The notes beneath the pieces are model-generated. The model was given only the letters and a program-made list of their open reading frames with translations, was not told the origin of the DNA and did not search any database. Positions 63,348 through 64,000 of a stretch of DNA of 64,000 nt are shown here, one piece after another. Both the position numbers and the translations under genes were made by a program. Each line of letters opens with the position of its first letter. The stretch's first letter is position 1. The DNA comes from Enterobacter cancerogenus (GTDB taxonomy: Bacteria; Pseudomonadota; Gammaproteobacteria; Enterobacterales; Enterobacteriaceae): NCBI GenBank assembly GCA_000773965.1, contig JRUP01000018.1, forward strand, positions 62,001 to 126,000, in the 5' to 3' direction.

Positions 63348-64000
63348 ATGGTTAAAACCGCACTGAAATTTCGCCTGCATCGCACGGTGATTGTTCTTAT
63401 CTCGCTGGCCCTGTTAGTGGTGCTGATGCAAGGGGCATCCTGGTTCAGTCTCGGCCATCAAATGGCACGCTCTGAGCAGGTGGAAGAACTCGCGCATACG
63501 CTGACGCGTCAGGTAGCGTTTAGCCTGAAACCGCTGATGGACAACAGCGACGATAACCGCACGCAAATCGAAGCCATCCTTAATCAGATGACCGACAACA
63601 GCCGCATTCTTGATGCCTCGGTATATGCCGACGACGGCAGCCTGGTGGCGCACAGCGGCGAAAGCATTAACGTGCGCGATCGTCTGGCGCTGGATGGTAA
63701 ACGTGCCGGCAGCTACTTCAACCATCAAATCGTGCAGCCGCTGGAAGGCAAAGAGGGACCGCAGGGCTTTCTGCGTGTGACGCTGGATACCCACGTGCTG
63801 GTCACCGAATCACGCCAGGTGGACAACACCACCAACATTCTGCGGTTGATGATGCTGCTCGCGCTGGCGATTGGCATCATCCTGACACGCACCCTGCTGC
63901 GCGACCGCCGTACCCGCTGGCAGCAATCACCGTTCCTGCTCACCGCCAGCCGCGCGGTAAAAGAGGATAAGGAACGTGAGGAAGAAAAAGCGGCCACCAA
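63348..64000 (+). CDS. ytjB: YtjB (Smp) membrane protein, cut by the right edge
   Basis: The 217 visible codons include the family start KFRLHRTVIVLISLALLVVLMQGASWFSLGHQ (first membrane helix about 14-32), a periplasmic part with LDASVYADDGSLVAHSGESINVRDRLALDGKRAGSYFN, and a second helix (ILRLMMLLALAIGIILTRTLL, about 163-183) followed by RTRWQQSPFLLTASR. E. coli Smp has 214 residues, so nearly the whole protein is here. Function is unknown; it is a bitopic inner-membrane protein conserved next to serB. Confidence 0.93.
   Translation, partial: MVKTALKFRLHRTVIVLISLALLVVLMQGASWFSLGHQMARSEQVEELAHTLTRQVAFSLKPLMDNSDDNRTQIEAILNQMTDNSRILDASVYADDGSLVAHSGESINVRDRLALDGKRAGSYFNHQIVQPLEGKEGPQGFLRVTLDTHVLVTESRQVDNTTNILRLMMLLALAIGIILTRTLLRDRRTRWQQSPFLLTASRAVKEDKEREEEKAAT

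Overview
The window looks like the chromosome of an Erwiniaceae bacterium, most likely Pantoea or a close relative of Pantoea/Erwinia. Proteins and gene order of the core blocks match the E. coli thr - yjtD - arcA - creA - rob - gpmB - yjjX - trpR - slt - ettA - nadR - radA - serB - ytjB segment, but large accessory blocks interrupt it. The organism assignment comes from gene order and protein resemblance only.

Region 1 (1-24910, all minus strand) is a type VI secretion system cluster. Read in the direction of transcription it is tssB, tssC, tssK, tssL, an OmpA-family gene, hcp, tssH (clpV), vgrG, a VgrG-linked orphan protein, four tandem copies of a formylglycine-generating-enzyme-like (FGE/SUMF1) lipoprotein, a PAAR protein, a membrane protein of unknown function, tssM, a DUF3592-like membrane protein, tssA and the start of tssF, which runs off the left edge. 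The AT-rich stretch 7228-13238 is a cargo/immunity-like module. Two of the four lipoprotein copies are intact. One carries a single-base frameshift at an A7 tract that is also a perfect A-AAA-AAA slippery heptamer abutting a stop codon. One has a single CAA-to-TAA change.

Region 2 (25623-38000) is conserved backbone: the thrLABC operon with leader peptide and attenuator, yjtD, arcA with a long leader and FNR-like box, creA (creBCD is absent), rob, gpmB, yjjX, trpR with a TrpR operator, and slt.

Region 3 (38000-50003) is a nitrogen-scavenging island: allophanate hydrolase, urea carboxylase, a GntR/FCD regulator and the urtABCDE urea ABC transporter. A canonical sigma-54 -24/-12 promoter precedes it. 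Imported urea would be carboxylated to allophanate and hydrolysed to ammonia and CO2.

Region 4 (50004-57560) holds a GC-rich structured non-coding block, a methyl-accepting chemotaxis protein, a deoxyribose catabolic locus (deoX, deoP, deoK divergent from a DeoR regulator, with a perfect CRP site and two DeoR-type operators between them) and a 2-hydroxyacid dehydrogenase. Region 5 (57744-64000) returns to backbone: ettA, nadR, radA, serB and ytjB (cut by the right edge). Short palindromic repeats sit in several intergenic gaps. No tRNA, rRNA, CRISPR array or insertion sequence was recognised.
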